Origin: Pegoplata infirma
Taxonomy: Eukaryota; Arthropoda; Insecta; Diptera; Anthomyiidae
Direction of reading: 5' to 3'
Assembly (NCBI GenBank): GCA_963921195.1
Contig: OY992540.1
Span: forward strand, 194,898,692 to 194,962,691
Length of the DNA: 64,000 nucleotides
Shown here: positions 10,565 through 20,860 of the stretch, in pieces
Layout: every line of letters begins with the position of its first letter
Numbering within the stretch: position 1 is the first letter of the stretch
Made by a program: the position numbers and the translations under genes
The notes under the pieces: generated by a model
Told to the model about the DNA's origin: nothing
Databases searched by the model: none
What the model saw: the letters and a program-made list of their open reading frames with translations, nothing else

Positions 10565-10790
10565 TTAATAAAATGGCGCCCAGGCAAGGGCTCGATTTGA
10601 AATTGCAAAGTGGAAACTACTGCCGACGAGAAAGCAAAAGACAAACCTCATGACAGCAACCCGAAATATTAAAAAAAGTCACAGCAAACATTGAGTACCA
10701 ATTGCCTTGGTTGGGATGGTTTATGGAATTAGAAGGAGCAAACTGGTGAAACAATGGAACAAACTGGTAAAACAAAGGAATTTCTTACTA
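10565..10790 (+). repeat. Leader-like repeat with TGGCGCC, copy 2
   Basis: This is the paralogue of 7838-8050: AAAATGGCGCCCAGGCAAGG, then GCAAAGTGGAAACTACTGCC, 'cagcaaacattgagtacc' and 'aactggtgaaacaa'. The copies differ by substitutions and small indels. As with copy 1, a decayed LTR-element leader is possible, but no LTR is demonstrated. Confidence 0.5.
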
Positions 10791-11914
10791 CTTACATAAG
10801 TAAGAGTAAATAAAAGTAGAAGAAACAAGTAGTCGTTCCAGAAGGAACTGTACCTTAGCCAGTACCACCGATGCCAAAATATTATCAGAAACAGCAGAAA
10901 AACCCAATAGACATATTAGGGTAAAACTAAACCTGACATTTTTGTAAATAAAAACTAATGGAACCATGAACCTGAATCTATTTTAATAATCACTCCCCTG
11001 AAACAATCTATTTCGCAAAGTTTTGATTGTGTTCAATTTGTTACGAGGTAAACTTGCTAAAAATAGAACATAACTTTGCAAAACAAAAATATAATTAAAT
11101 TTCCTCCCCAATGAAAAAAAAAAGATAGACATGTCTGTAAGAAAAATCGATTGGAAACTTAACTTACAAAGAATTAAACGTGTGGTCGGTCAACTATTTA
11201 GCAATAAATATGTATGTCAACATTATTTTTTGGGGGAGGAATTCAAACCCATATACTTAGACATGAATATTGATGAAATAAAATGAGACCACAACTGATA
11301 ACATAAGGTCAATATACATAATTACAAAAAATAAATGTAATAATAAAATTCAACCCTTTTGCTAAATTACATACACTTACTATAGGAAAATATTACCAAA
11401 AAAACCCTTTCGCCTACTTAAATACTCTAGCCACAAAGATGACCAAAATATTTCATTAACACAATAGAGTAGATACAGAATAATTAAACAACCCTTTGGT
11501 GGATGTACTACTTTATTCATCAATGAATGGGATAACTTTATTGTTTTTCTATAAATGAATCTTTTTTTTTCTACAAAAAAATATAATGAAAGACTGCATA
11601 AAATTATCCAGACATCAGCTGTGGTCATACATACGTGAGATTTAGCACTATCAACATTTTTAGCAATAAACGAACAGATGGTATTTGGGATTTCATATCT
11701 TATTTCGTTATAACTTTAAATAGTTCTTTTAGCAAATTCTACAAACAAGTAAAAAATAGTGGTTAAATACAGAATCGAAGGATAATTCTATGTATAATGC
11801 ATTTTGACCAAATGGGGACTACATATATATAGTATACTAGCTTAAGTTCCAGGCGTTTCCTGATTTAACATATTTTTTGATAGTTTATTATTATTTAAAC
11901 TTCAACACCGAAAT
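10791..11914. other. AT-rich DNA without recognisable gene
   Basis: Nothing here resembles a conserved protein, tRNA or transposon terminus. The minus-strand 82-codon frame at 11380-11628 is in AT-rich sequence and I give it no function. Confidence 0.35.
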
Positions 11915-12377
11915 TATTTTAAACTGAAATAACCTTATTTTTCAAGAGCAAACATATGTACACTTATAGTTTCAGTGAAATCGGCCTTAAATTTGACTCC
12001 ATGAAGGCTTCGGCTGAAGAGCATGGTGTGATCCACATCTTGTCAAATGAATATACTTTATGTTCTCTTAAATATAGTTAGCCATTGAAAGTCAGTTAGG
12101 TGCAAAAGCCAGTGGTCGACTCACTTCTCGTGGAAATAAAGGTTCTAGGTGTTAACGTACAAGCTTACGCTGACGACATTTGTGCATTAGTTTATGGAAA
12201 ATGTACTGCAATATAATTTAAACAGTTATAAACTTAATAGATAACTGGTGCAACAGGCATAGGTTGTCCGTGAAATCAGCTGAGGCAACACTCGTGTTTT
12301 TTATTTAAAGGAACACACACAACGGTCTTAGGCTTTTTACGCTGAACTGTCAACTGTCCACAGATGTAAAGTACTTA

Positions 12378-13739
12378 CAAGGGAAGTCTCCCTAGTGTCA
12401 CCCGCGGATCTTTATGGAATTTGTTTTTTTTTTTGTAGAGCAGAAAAAATAAAGGGACAAGTATTTTTTTAGCGGCCTAAATTCATATTTAGGGGGTAAA
12501 AAGGAGGGGCGAAGTCAAGGCCATTTTTCAGTTTTTTTCGTTTATCTCCTATATCATGCAAAGAAACCTAGTCATGTTACATACCAAATGAAAGGTCTTT
12601 GGAAAACCTATCTACATGTGCTAAGAACGTGTCCAAACATGCACAACTTTTCGTCATATTGAGTCAAATACCAAAATTTTAGGACATTTTTGTTAATAAG
12701 TCGAAAAATATTAAATTCTTTAGCCCGTTGTTAGCACCACGAGATAGGTATTTTTAATACCTTTAATCTGATACCACACATCGTCAGCTTATTATTGTTT
12801 TGCTCCATACGCCAACAACTCGGTTTCGAGAAAAACGATAAAATAGGTTTACCACTAATTTTCTCGAAAAGTAATCGATGGATTTTGTTTTAATGTTTAC
12901 CATTTATTGCTACATATGTTGTTAACAAAGCTTTTAGTTTCCAGACTTTTACATACAATAGATCAAAAGATTTTAAGCTTTTAAGAAAATAAGATTTTAT
13001 GGTATTATGCTCCATATCGAATTTTGCTTAAACATTTGGGAGTTTTGTGTGACATGGAGGAAATGAGTTCTCAGTGCCAAACAAAATAACAATGAAACAA
13101 AAAGAGCTAGATCGACAAAACGGGGTATTTAGAACACTTATATAGTCAGGTTGCATGATATTAAAATGGGGATGATCGGTCAATGGACACGCCTACCTCA
13201 CACAACCCAAATAGCAAATTTGACATTACTTGAAATGTTTAGAAGTTATGGTATTAAAATTTGGTACGTAGAATAGTACCAACATATTTAATCTTCATTT
13301 CAAAAATATGCAAGATTCGTTAATTTTTAAATAATCTAGAGCCTTTTCTATAACGCAAATTTTCAAAAAACCACAAAATGGTTTTTTTTTTCTTAGAAAA
13401 TGCTGGATATCTCAAATTTGAAAAGATGTTTTAAAAAACGGACTTCGGAATAAGAAAGAGGATATTTTTATTATATATATTCCATTCCTAACTCATTTTT
13501 TTCAAAAATGGCGTATGGAGCAAAACAATAATAAGGTGACGACATGCCTATATAAATTTTGGTTAAATAGGCGTAAATCGTAAAAAACTGAAAAGGTCAA
13601 TTTCCACCCATACAAATTGACCCCGTCTAAAAATAAGTTTGGGCCGCTAAAAAAAATACGTGTCGAATTAATTTTCGTTCTTAACAACATATTCAAATTT
13701 CATGAAGATTGGAGGGTGACACCAGGGAGACTTCCCTTG
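12378..13739. mobile_element. 1362-bp TIR element flanked by TTA, inserted in LINE-B
   Basis: The inverted ends are CAAGGGAAGTCTCCCTAGTG on the left and CAAGGGAAGTCTCCCTGGTG on the complement of the right, followed by TCACCC on both. TTA flanks both sides (12375-12377 and 13740-13742). The empty site survives in LINE-B copy 2 as 'agtacttagggatcactctgg' (about 18400). The interior is non-coding and partly shared, in inverted order, with 44796-45309 (for example 'aaaggtctttggaaaacctatc' and 'cgtgtcgaattaatttt'). Confidence 0.9.
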
Positions 13740-13844
13740 TTAGTGATCACTCTGGTTAGTAAGCTAATGTAGGCAAAACATGTTAATATTTTCTGTCAGT
13801 GTCGAAGAGCTTTTGGGAAGACGTGGAATCTAAGATCTGCAGCG

Positions 13845-14051
13845 GTGGTCTGGTGGCCAAAAACTGTGGGGAAATCAACTTGGGCTCTATTGGATGGATT
13901 ACAAAAAGCTGCTTACTTGGGGATTAAGGGTGCTATGAAAACTACATCTGGCGCAGCTCTTAAAGCTATAATGGACATGCCGTCTTGGATCTATCCAAAT
14001 GTAAGCCATAAAATCTCTGTGCAGAATCCGTTAATATTGATCATGGCATGA
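13845..14051 (+). pseudogene. LINE-B reverse transcriptase C-terminal fragment
   Basis: A 68-codon open piece carrying the conserved stretch after the RT active site of RNase H-bearing non-LTR elements: VVWWPKT, a LDGLQKAAYLGIKGA segment and TTSGAALKAIMDMP. A paralogue with the same motifs is at 18982-19233. It has no start of its own and is a remnant of a longer frame, interrupted by the deletion upstream and by decay after residue 55. Confidence 0.75.
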
Positions 14052-14216
14052 AGACTACAATGCAGGACATGGTCAAGTGTTTAATGGGCTTTTGGAACTT
14101 TGTGCGATGTTTTCCATGCCCATAGACAGTATGACAGCTTGCATAGAGTTCAGAAGGAAGTTCAATAAACTTTTCCAGAAGCGAAGACTGGTGCAATAAA
14201 CTTCTCAGAAATTACT

Positions 14217-14560
14217 CTGATACTTTCTATACAGACGGTTTTAGCACCTCAGTTGGTTCGTGATCTGGTTGGTATTTGGATGACGAAACCAAATACTCTC
14301 ATGCTGTGGGCGAAATGGCAACAGTCTTTCAGTCTGAAGTGTTAGCTATTTTGATAATTGAAAATAAATGGAGGGATAGGAGAATCAATAGTGACAGTCA
14401 AGCTGCGCACAAGGCGCTGGATTCTCCAGTCACAACGTCTAAAATTGTCCAAGAGTGTAGGCGCAGACTCAATTAGGTCTCATGTGGAACCATGAGCCTG
14501 CATCTTGTGGGTTCCGGGTCATAGGAGGATACAGGGAATTGAGATTGCCGATTTTTTGGC
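14217..14560 (+). pseudogene. LINE-B RNase H domain, degenerate
   Basis: Across frame shifts the RNase H signature can be followed: FYTDGF near 14228 (first Asp), QSEVLAIL near 14330 (Glu), SDSQAAHKALDSP near 14392 (second Asp), then ILWVPGHRRIQGIEIADFLA near 14495-14560 (His and final Asp). The order and spacing match type I RNase H of non-LTR retrotransposons. A stop at about 14474 and indels make it inactive. Confidence 0.75.
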
Positions 14561-14995
14561 AAACATTGGCTCTGACACAATTGCTTAGAATAAATCCGGA
14601 GCCTATAGGCTTGACGTGGATGATGCGTCACATGAATCATTATTCAGGCAAAGATGGTCAAATGAGCTGACATGCAAGAATACTAAATGTTCTTAATAAG
14701 ACCAGACAAGAAAGTGGCAAACTATTTACTCAGTGTGAGTAGAAGAGACTGTCACAGAATTACTGGCCTAATTACGGGACACATACGACGAGATTAAGTG
14801 TTTTATCAGACCCTCTGTGTGCAGCTTGTCTTGGTGATGAGGCTACAACCGACACTACGTCTGTTCTTGTCCAACGTCTTCAAGAAATATACTGCGGATA
14901 ATGGGTTCTGATGTTCTGTCAATGGACATAATACATGAACTTCTCTTGTCCGACTTTCTCAGGTTTGTGAAAGCAACTGAGAAATTCTGAACAAG

Positions 14996-15340
14996 CGCTT
15001 TTCACTTTCCTTAAACTTTCTCTCATCCTTTTCAAAAATTTCATTTCTAGGGTACTGAACAATGGTTCAGAAAGTCTGAGGTGAGGTTGAGATTGCTAGA
15101 AATAGAATTGTAGTGTTGGAAACTGTCAAAATTTATTCTGTAGAAACTATAAATATTCACATATATAAAAAACAGTTTTCATTAACAAGACAAACCGACA
15201 TTTAAAATCCTACTGATGATGACACTAACTGGGGTGTTTGAAACCGGTATAGGAAATACCAGAAATGTCTATAATTTTTAGAAATTCAATTTTTCTTCTG
15301 CATTTTTTCAACGTGAACCCTTATAATGGTTAGTTTAATT
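14996..15340. other. Spacer without recognisable gene
   Basis: AT-rich, apart from 'gatgatgacactaactggggtgtttgaaaccggtata'. No frame or repeat that I can name. Confidence 0.35.
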
Positions 15341-15760
15341 GGAAACTTAATTTCCTTGAAGGTAATGTCGATGCCTCTGCAGAAATGATAGAATAAGTAA
15401 AAGTGCTTGGAATGAAAAATTTATTCCTTGAGACCTTACCACCGGTAAAGCCAAAGAATAAGTGTTCCTAAGAGAAAGCATTCCGAAATTTTCGCGACAA
15501 CAAAAACCACAGTCCTGATCTGCTGCGCAAACAGACGAGAGTTAGTGGCGCCAAGGTACTAAAACGAGAAAAGCTTTTCTACAAACATCGTCTTCCTGCT
15601 AAAGTTCTTTCTGCTAGGGGCAGTAGAAACATCTGGCCAATCGTAAAGGAAAATGCTATTTCACTGACGAGGTTGATAAGGCTAACCTTTTCGCTGATTT
15701 ATTTGCAAGACATTGAAAGAGCACCTAGTATTATGCCCAAAATATTTTTTTGAATTTGGA
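15341..15760 (+). pseudogene. Non-LTR retrotransposon fragment upstream of the RT fingers
   Basis: Translating around 15570-15720 gives FYKHRLPAKVLSARGSRNIW followed by WPIVKEN and, after a frame change, TDEVDKANLFADLFARH. This is the linker pattern that precedes the RT domain in jockey/I-group LINEs (…FW..VK…VTD..EKA.LL…F). The clade is not determinable. It is broken by frame changes and stops and is not joined to a complete RT. Confidence 0.55.
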
Positions 15761-15800
15761 CCTCAAAGTCTATGTGTGCTGACGTAAAGCGTCAGCAGAG
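15761..15800 (+). repeat. LINE-A 3' UTR scrap with perfect hairpin
   Basis: CAAAGTCTATGTGTGCTGAC followed by 'gtaaagcgtcagcag' matches the 3' UTR of the LINE-A copy near 35555-35587. It contains GCTGACG-TAAAG-CGTCAGC, a 7-bp perfect stem with a 5-nt loop. Confidence 0.65.
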
Positions 15801-16142
15801 GATATTAGTATGGAGGAATCGGATACTATTGATGGTTTGGGCATGAAAACTCAGAATGATGTCTGTTGGAGAAACCATATTTTCCAAGTGTCGAGGAAGT
15901 ATTCAAGTACCTTGGTTTCTTTAAACGATATAATATATCACACATATATGGGCAGGAGTTTCAGATTTTTTTGTCTTCCTACTTGTGTTAAAATAAAAAT
16001 AAAACACCATGCCCACAAAACGCGATGGACAGAAAAACAGGACTCTCTTTGCTTTCTACTTCAGTCAAATGTGGCTGTACTCTTCCAGAAACTTTTATCC
16101 TTGATATCTCTAGAGGCTTTTAATAAGACTTTATGCTACTAA
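15801..16142 (+). pseudogene. Decayed non-LTR RT thumb-like fragment
   Basis: An open frame of about 110 codons begins here. Its first part, read partly in another frame, gives GMKTQNDVCWRNHIFQVS then 'VFKYLGFFKR', resembling the post-YADD segment of jockey-like RTs (D.G…..L.W..HI..v..KA...LGF.KR). The remainder shows no motif. The frame ends at the TIR element that starts at 16143. I consider it a retrotransposon remnant rather than a gene. Confidence 0.5.
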
Positions 16143-16485
16143 AGGTGGCTTCAGACCATAATATTTGTAATAATATCTGTCAAAATTTTGTGTAAAACCT
16201 ATAAAATAGTATGGTGTAAACACAAATCGGTATAAAACCAAGAGAAATACGGATTGAAAAATGACAAGCGGATACGTATTCTCATTTTTAGAAATTTCTC
16301 TAAAAATGAGAAAACGTATACGTTTTTCATAAGATCAGGGTTGTATTTATTTTGATAATATTTAAGATGTGATGGTGTAAATACGCAAAGGATTTTTTAA
16401 AAGATTTTTTGACAAGCGGAGAAAATTTCGTATTATTTAAGATACGTATTTTCTTACGACTCAGTATTATAGTCTGAAGTGGGCT
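16143..16485. mobile_element. 343-bp MITE flanked by TAA (PIF/Harbinger-like)
   Basis: Ends: AGGTGGCTTCAGACCATAAT on the left and AGCCCACTTCAGACTATAAT on the complement of the right, 16 of 20 matching. TAA lies on both sides (16140-16142 and 16486-16488), the TWA duplication typical of PIF/Harbinger. The centre has a second symmetric feature, GATACGTATTCTCATTTTTA then 'gaaatttc' then its complement (about 16270-16321), and GACAAGCGGA occurs on both sides. Non-coding. Confidence 0.8.
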
Positions 16486-16488
16486 TAA

Positions 16489-17220
16489 GTCCATAAAATC
16501 ATGACCCTTAAAACATTTACCACTGCATTTCTTCATCGTACCCTTTACATTTCAAATGCACATATTTCATTACATTTTCTTATTTAACTCACTTTTACCA
16601 TTCCCCTCAAAAACATGATTTGCTGATTGGTTTACTCTACTCCAGATTGCATTATTTATTATCCTGTCAACATTCAAAAACGAAATCGTATATGTATGTA
16701 TTGGTGATTGTGTATATACGAAGCCGTAACATAAATATTTATAGACTCCTTACAACAAAATTAAACAAAACAAATCATGTTTATATTTCTTGTTTACTTT
16801 CTTAGGCTGCGAGAGTGTTGAAATCAACGATTTTATTCTAGGGGAAGAAATTAAACAAGGGGATGAAAATGAATATAAGATTTCTGTTATGTATGTGTAT
16901 ATATTAACAAAAAAAAAGGTAAATAGTATACGTAAAAATGGCGTCATACTGTAGTGTTATAATTAACCATGTAACGAATCATAAGACTTCGATTTAAAGA
17001 ATTTTATAATTTAAACTATTATCAATGAGTTTTCCAAATTTCAAATAAATTTTAAAAAATTAGGTATTAAAATATAAATACTGTATGGTTCCAATTTCTG
17101 TAATGGTACTGTTTTCTGTGGTCCATTTGAGTAGATTGTCAACGGACTGAAAATTTGATATACATACTTAGGTACTTCTAATTAAATAGGATATAAAGCA
17201 GAAATATTTAAAATTCCTTC
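16489..17220. other. AT-rich DNA without recognisable gene
   Basis: Short ORFs on both strands have no family resemblance. No terminal repeats identified. Confidence 0.35.
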
Positions 17221-17720
17221 ATACCTTCCAGACCACAGCCTATTTCTCATAAGACTTAACAGAACTGTCAGCTGATCTTGCACCATGGAGCCTGTTTCAT
17301 CGAAACTTCACCATACTTACAACAGCTGGGGATTCCGGGAAGAAGACTCTCCGCTTTTTTTACACGAACAGATCAATTTTAATGACTGCAGTATGTATCA
17401 GGCAATACAGGAGCTTACGGTGTAGTTGAGACTAAAAGTTATGTCTAATAACATCGAAAACACATGCCCCTCAGAAGACCTCAATCCGCCAATTCGAAAT
17501 GGACTAACGTAGCTTCCATTATTTTCCACTTGTCCCTTATGATAATATCATCGTTATCTGATAACAGCCTTCATTGGTACTACTTGAAACTGAACCTGGT
17601 TAAGGCTCTAAACTGTCTCCAACTTCCACCTGTGTCTGGGTATTACTCTATCTATATTTACCCTATTTTCAGCATATCTTTTAAGTAATTACATACTATA
17701 CAATGTATAGTATACATAGG
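17221..17720 (+). other. Possible decayed retrotransposon C-terminal segment
   Basis: The sequence is more GC-balanced than its surroundings. FFYTN..S read near 17358 recalls the YTDGS start of an RNase H domain, followed by 'GAYGVVE' near 17407. The catalytic Asp is lost and no frame is continuous, so this is only a hint. Confidence 0.3.
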
Positions 17721-17734
17721 TACTCGAATTGTTC

Positions 17735-17837
17735 AACTGTTGACTAGTGTGGACGTGTATTTAATTTAACTCTGTGCTATTAATTAGAGTAATAAAATTG
17801 TTCGTAATAGGTTTTTTGTGATATTTTAAACTGAAAT
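17735..17837 (+). repeat. LINE-A 5' UTR fragment
   Basis: CAACTGTTGACTAGTGTGGA, then 'gtgctattaatt', 'ttgttcgtaatagg' and 'ttttttgtgatatttt' match the leader in front of the ORF1 start at 22167 (leader about 22030-22166). Here the leader is fused directly to the LINE-B-type sequence AAACTGAAATAACC at 17838. Confidence 0.7.
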
Positions 17838-18489
17838 AACCTACTTTTTCAAGAGCAAACATATGTTTGAGTGAAATCAGCCTTAAATTTGACTCTATGA
17901 AGGCTTCGGATGAAGAGCATGGTGTGATCCACATCTTATCAAATGAATCTACTTTATGTTCTCCTAAATATAGTTAGCCATTGAAAATCAGTAAGGCACA
18001 AAAGCCAGTGCTCAACTCACTTCTCGTGGAAATAAAGGTTCTAGGTGTTAACGTTCAAGCTTATGCTGACGACGTTTGTGCATTAGTTTATGGAAAATGT
18101 ACCGCAATATAATTTAAATAGTTATAAACTTAATGGACAACTGGTGCAATAGGCATGGGTTACCCGTGAAATCAGCTGAGGCAACACTCGTGTTGCTTAC
18201 TCGAAGGACCAACACAATGAACACAGAGGACCCAACACAATGAACACAGAGAACCATCGCTAAAAATAGAGACGACATCATACAAAAAATTTGTAAGTGA
18301 GAAAGAGAAAGGAACAAAATCCACTCTCGGGCATAGAGAACTCCGTCATTGTGAATTCAGCTTTAAGCTTTCTACGCTGAACTGTTAACTGTCCACATAT
18401 GAAAAGTACTTAGGGATCACTCTGGTTAGTAAGCCAATGTCGGCAAAACATGTTGATATTTTTTGGCAGTGTCGGACAGCTTTTGGGAA

Positions 18490-18984
18490 CACACAAAAAA
18501 TTATTGGCTAAAAAATTTCAATTAAATCTATTGATCAACAAAATTTAAATGAGTCAATTATTGTTTTGATCAACATTTTTGTTTTTTTCTTAAATATCAA
18601 ATTAAAAATTTTCAATATACCAGATTTTTTTTTCGCTTCAATTTATTTGAATACATTAATTCAAAAATATACTTTATACTAGGGTTTTACTTTTTTTTAT
18701 TGTCGGCAACATATTGAAAAGCAAAAAATATGAATTTCTTCATAATTTTTCCATAAGCTTGCAATTCATTTGTTAAATCAATCATTATTTTAATTGACTT
18801 TAAATAAAAAATTGATCAAATTTTTGATCAAAATCGAAAAAATGATAAATTGAAATAAAAATCAATTAATCACCTACAATTTGATGATTGATATAACAAT
18901 TTTCTTTATCGGAGGAGTTTCAATTAAAAAATTAATTGAATCCGCGTTTTTGTTGATTGACTTTCGTTTTCAATTCTTTCTGTG
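18490..18984. mobile_element. CACA-terminated MITE inserted in LINE-B copy 2
   Basis: The insertion begins ACACAAAAAATTATTGGCTA and ends 'caattctttctgtg'. LINE-B continues seamlessly across it: 'cttttgggaa' before and 'gacgtgggatctaag' after, against the uninterrupted 'cttttgggaagacgtgg' at 13808. AA flanks both sides. A sister copy with a clean TA flank is at 47914-48389. AT-rich with repeated TTGATCAA words; no ORF. Confidence 0.85.
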
Positions 18985-19233
18985 AAGACGTGGGATCTAA
19001 GATCTGCAGGGGTGCACTGGATGTACCTAGCAGTCATTAGACCTTTTGTGACGGATGCGGCGGTGGTCTGGTGGCCAAAAACTGTGGGGAAATCAACTCG
19101 GGGTCTGCTGGACGGACTACAAAGAGCGGCATGCTTGGGGATTACGAGTGCTTTGAAAACTACATCTGGCGCAGCTCTTAAAGCTATGATGGACATGCCT
19201 CCTTGGGTCTATATATCCAAAGGTAAGCCATGA
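18985..19233 (+). pseudogene. LINE-B reverse transcriptase C-terminal fragment, copy 2
   Basis: An 83-codon open piece: VHWMYLAVIRPFVTDAAVVW, then WPKT, a LLDGLQRAACLGITSALKTT segment and SGAALKAMMDMPPWVY. The HWMY..VIRP…WW motif is the standard post-active-site signature of RNase H-carrying LINEs. It is better preserved than copy 1, which lacks the HWMY part. No start or full domain, so not functional. Confidence 0.8.
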
Positions 19234-19458
19234 AATCTCTGTGCAGACTCCGTTAATATTGATCATGGCATAAAGACTACAATGCAGGACATGGTCAAGT
19301 GTTTAATGGGCTTTTGGAACTTTGTCCGACATTTTCCATGCCCATAGACAGTATGACGGCTTGCATAGAGTTCGGAAGGAAGTTCAATAAACTTTTCCAG
19401 AAGGGAAGACTGGTGCAATTCAGATAAACTTCTCAGAAATTACTCTGATACTTTCCAT

Positions 19459-20641
19459 TAGAGATGGGCGCGTGAGTGAATTTTGACTCACGCACGCTCA
19501 CGCTCACGCTCACGAAATAAAAATATTGCTCACGCACGATCACGCACGAAATTATTTTTTCTGCTCACGTTCACGCACGCTCACGTGAGTAACAAAAATT
19601 TTTCTCACGCTCATGAAATAATCACGCTCACGAAGACTCACGAAATTAAAATTAACAAATTTTTATTTTACTTTTTTCGAATTCGTGCACAAAAAGTATT
19701 TAACTTCCTTAAAACAATAATAAAAATGTATTAAAATAACAATTTTTAATTACCCACTAAATTCAATAAAATTACGATTTTTATACCCTCCACTTAGTGA
19801 TAGAGGGTATATATAAGTTTGTCATTCTGTTTGTAACTCATCGAAATATCGATCTGGGACCCCATAAAGTATATATATTCATGATGCCCGATCGATTTTA
19901 AGACATTCTAGCGATGTCCGTCTGTCCGTCTGTCCGTCTGTCCGTCTGTCCGTCTGTCCGTCTGTCTGTCTGTCTGTGGAAAATGCTCTCGCGGACAAAA
20001 TATTGCAGAGAGATGACTGAAACTTAACATATATATTGGAAGTTCTCCCGAGAAGTTTGGTATTGCATTTGAGCGATATCGGTTCAGCGGTTCAAAAGTT
20101 ATGAACGAAAATGTAAGCACACCTCAAAAATTTCAGTACATTCAACATAACCTAAAAATACAAAATGTTTTAATTCGGCTTCTGGTTGACATATGTTAAC
20201 ATAATTGAACATCAAATGGTATTTAAACAAGTACGAATATATTTTTTGACAAAAAAAGAAAAAAATCTCGGATTTTTTTTTTCCAAAATTTTTTTTCGCG
20301 GAAATTTTTTTTCAAATTTTTTTTTTTTTCAAAAGGAATTTCCTTTTAAATAAAGTTTTTGGCAATAATCTTTTTGAAATTGTGGAGGGTATCACTACAT
20401 TCGGCAAGGCCGAATTTAACTTTTTTACTTGTTTTACTTGTTTTCTGTTTTAAACAGCACAAAACAATCACGAAAACTCACGAAACAAAAATTACTCACG
20501 CACGCTCACGCACGAAACAATTTTTTCTAATCACGCGCACTCACGATCACGTGAGTAAAAATAAATTTCACTCACGATCACGCGTGATTCACGCGTGAAT
20601 CACGTGAATCACGCAAAATTCGTGTCACGCGCGCATCTCTA
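19459..20641. mobile_element. hAT-type element with exact 8-bp duplication
   Basis: CTTTCCAT stands at 19451-19458 and again at 20642-20649. The termini are TAGAGATGGGCGCGTGAG on the left and TAGAGATGCGCGCGTGAC on the complement of the right. The empty site is in LINE-B copy 1 at about 14229 (CTTTCTAT). Subterminal regions on both sides are packed with CTCACG/CGTGAG words. A reversed GTCY-B element (19779-20434) is nested inside. No transposase. An 8-bp duplication and TAGAGATGGG-like ends point to the hAT superfamily. Confidence 0.9.
19779..20434 (-). mobile_element. GTCY-B repeat element nested in hAT element, reverse
   Basis: It starts TTTATACCCTCCACTTAGTG with 'atagagggtata' dyad, has a (GTCT/GTCC)n tract at about 19917-19977 after 'tctagcgatgtcc', then 'tcggttcagcggttcaaaag', and ends 'ggccgaatttaacttttttacttgtt'. 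This is the reverse of the family member at 24860-25720. The reverse-strand ORF here is the microsatellite translated. Confidence 0.8.
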
Positions 20642-20654
20642 CTTTCCATACGGA

Positions 20655-20850
20655 CGGTTTTAGCACCTCAGTTGGTTTTTGATATGGTTGGTATTTGGAT
20701 GACAAAACCAAATACTCTAATGCTGTGGGCGAAATGCCAACAGTCTTTCAGTCTGAAGTGTTTGCTATTTTGATAATTGAAATTAAATGGAGGAATAGGA
20801 GAATTAGCATCAGTAGTGACCGTCAAGCTGTGCATAAGGCGCTGGATTCT
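20655..20850 (+). pseudogene. LINE-B RNase H fragment, copy 2
   Basis: It resumes after the hAT insertion with the segment homologous to 14228-14425: FxTDGFSTSVG-type start, a QSEVFAIL-like Glu motif, then 'DRQAVHKALDSP' in place of SDSQAAHKALDSP, so the Asp-containing motif is altered. The 3' part of the domain is missing because the copy stops at 20850. Confidence 0.65.
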
Positions 20851-20860
20851 CCAATTCGTA

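Larger units (their letters stand above)
11915..14995 (+). mobile_element. LINE-B relic, copy 1, with internal deletions and one insertion
   Basis: A non-LTR retrotransposon 3' half. Readable pieces are the RT catalytic block AYADD (about 12158-12172), the RT C-terminal region with 'VVWWPKTVGKST' and 'MKTTSGAALKAIMDMP' (13840-14010), RNase H motifs FYTDG (about 14228), QSEVLAIL (about 14330), SDSQAAHKALDS (14392) and WVPGH (about 14505). Stops and frameshifts break every piece. A 1362-bp TIR element (12378-13739) is inserted. The start 'aaactgaaataacc..ttttcaagagc' is shared with copy 2 at 17838, showing that both derive from one deleted parent. Confidence 0.85.
17838..20860 (+). mobile_element. 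LINE-B relic, copy 2, with two insertions
   Basis: Parallel to copy 1 (11915-14480): the same 5' joint, the same AYADD RT block (about 18058), the same post-RT segment (18982-19233) and the same RNase H region (20655-20850). It is interrupted by a 495-bp MITE at 18490-18984 and a 1183-bp hAT-type element at 19459-20641, both missing from copy 1. It lacks the insertion that copy 1 carries. It ends abruptly at 'gcgctggattctcca', where a LINE-A 5' fragment begins. Confidence 0.85.

Noticed and set aside
11380..11628. 82-codon minus-strand ORF with a hydrophobic segment
   Set aside because: Isolated, no conserved motif, no supporting neighbour or signal; chance frame cannot be excluded.
16620..16947. 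Overlapping 61- and 65-codon ORFs
   Set aside because: Opposite-strand frames in AT-rich DNA without family resemblance.
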